A stretch of 13,979 nt of DNA, taken from the NCBI GenBank assembly GCA_964542475.1, contig CAZIUL010000089.1, forward strand, positions 1 through 13,979. The letters are read 5' to 3'. Below are positions 13,579 through 13,979 of this stretch, piece after piece. The notes below the pieces were generated by a model. The model saw only the letters and a program-made list of their open reading frames with translations. It made no database searches and was not told the origin of the DNA. Each line of letters starts with the position of its first letter. Positions within the stretch are counted from its first letter, which is position 1. The stretch comes from CAZIUL01 sp964542475. Lineage in GTDB: Bacteria; Planctomycetota; B15-G4; CAYZWU01. The translations under genes and the position numbers were made by a program.

Positions 13579-13605
13579 GTAGGGGGCGCACCTGCGTGTG
13601 CGCCC
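13579..13605. repeat. GTAGGGGCG-type palindromic repeat, copy 1
   Basis: The unit begins GTAGGGGGCGCAC. GGGCGCAC (13584-13591) pairs perfectly with GTGCGCCC (13598-13605) over a 6-base loop. It has the same layout as the second copy 60 bases downstream and resembles the GTAGGGGCG palindromes dispersed in many genomes. There is no T-run after it, so it is unlikely to be a simple terminator. Confidence 0.6.
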
Positions 13606-13638
13606 TCATCGCCCCCACAAACCACACCGCACGCGCCT

Positions 13639-13663
13639 GTAGGGGCGAAAAATCTATCGCCCT
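13639..13663. repeat. GTAGGGGCG-type palindromic repeat, copy 2
   Basis: GTAGGGGCGA followed by an AT-rich loop and TCGCCCT. GGGCGA (13643-13648) pairs with TCGCCC (13657-13662). It shares the GTAGGGGCG head with copy 1 but a different loop and stem end, as expected for diverged members of a dispersed palindrome family. Confidence 0.6.
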
Positions 13664-13849
13664 CTTCGCGCCGGGTAAAAACTATCCGTGTGAATCCGCA
13701 ACACCCACCTTCACCGCTCACACCACAGTCACACCACACCACACTTCTCCATTGACAAGATACGGGAAATATGCTCTTCTATTGCAAGCATGAAGGGAAT
13801 CGAGAATGAACAGGTCAGATAAACCGACACATTCAAAAAGGAGGAAACC

Positions 13850-13979
13850 ATGCAAACGAACATTTACAACGGCTCTGTTAATGCCGTAACTCTCTCTCTC
13901 TCAGCAGTTAAGATACTCCTGCTGATCATGACCGCGCTCTTTTGTTTCAGTACGGTCGGTTTTGCAACGCCCACGGACT
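13850..13979 (+). CDS. 5' end of an exported protein of unknown function (truncated by window edge)
   Basis: Only the first 43 residues are visible. AAGGAGG (13838-13844), five bases before ATG 13850, is a near-perfect ribosome binding site. The peptide starts MQTNIYNGSVNAV, followed by a lysine and a hydrophobic core ILLLIMTALFCFSTVGFA, then TPTD. This looks like a Sec signal peptide with a likely cut after VGFA; the n-region is unusually long (about 20 residues). A CT dinucleotide run (13890-13901) lies inside the coding sequence. The mature protein is outside the window, so no function can be assigned. It is separated from aroC by 314 bases and has its own leader, so it is probably a separate transcription unit. 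Confidence 0.7.
   Translation, partial: MQTNIYNGSVNAVTLSLSAVKILLLIMTALFCFSTVGFATPTD

Larger units (their letters stand above)
13536..13849. other. Non-coding region between aroC and the last gene
   Basis: 314 bases without a credible gene. It holds the two GTAGGGGCG-type palindromes, then a CAC-rich low-complexity stretch (about 13710-13745). A TTGACA at 13752-13757 is a plausible -35 box for the last gene, but I see no good -10 at the right distance. The open frames through this region have Pro/Thr/His-rich, low-complexity products and are best explained by the sequence bias. Confidence 0.5.

Noticed and set aside
13537..13755. Small open frames after aroC
   Set aside because: The products are Pro/Thr/His-rich and reflect CAC-rich low-complexity DNA and the palindromic repeats; no ribosome binding site is seen.
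1..13979. CRISPR array, tRNA or rRNA genes
   Set aside because: No regularly spaced direct repeats, no cloverleaf with a TTCGA-type T-loop and no rRNA-like conserved blocks were noticed on reading both strands.

Overview
The window looks like a chromosomal segment of a Gram-negative-type bacterium. About 13.5 kb is GC-rich housekeeping sequence with tightly packed genes. The exception is the AT-rich first ~450 bases, which are mobile DNA. No rRNA, tRNA or CRISPR array is visible, so taxonomy rests on gene content only. An HDOD-GGDEF regulator, a fused AroDE enzyme, an Asd plus DapG-type aspartokinase pair and GTAGGGGCG-type palindromes would fit a Desulfobacterota-like or other uncultured bacterial lineage. 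That placement is an inference and a weak one.

Layout: (1) 1-449: the C-terminal end of an IS630-family transposase gene, split by a 186-bp foldback element (MITE-like) with perfect 22-bp terminal inverted repeats and a duplicated TTAA (or TA) target. (2) 627-2036, minus strand: an M28-family zinc aminopeptidase-like protein with a Lys-rich tail. (3) 2248-3901, plus strand: a tandem carboxymuconolactone-decarboxylase-like protein, then a membrane-anchored alpha/beta hydrolase. (4) 3986-7099: an inositol-monophosphatase-family phosphatase, aspartate-semialdehyde dehydrogenase (asd) and aspartokinase, the last two only one base apart. These two supply the common trunk for lysine/diaminopimelate, threonine and methionine. 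(5) 7339-9282: an HDOD-GGDEF protein with its own strong ribosome binding site and a good intrinsic terminator behind it. (6) 9367-13535: aroB, aroDE, aroK and aroC, translationally coupled by 4-, 4- and 50-base overlaps. They cover DAHP to shikimate-3-phosphate, plus EPSP to chorismate. aroA and a DAHP synthase are not in the window. (7) 13536-13849: non-coding sequence with two GTAGGGGCG-type palindromes. (8) From 13850: the 5' end of an exported protein, cut by the window edge.

The clearest non-routine observations are the nested mobile element at the left edge and unusual substitutions in the AroDE fusion where its two domains meet. I found no evidence for a wholly new multi-gene system; most of the window is ordinary amino-acid and aromatic biosynthesis.
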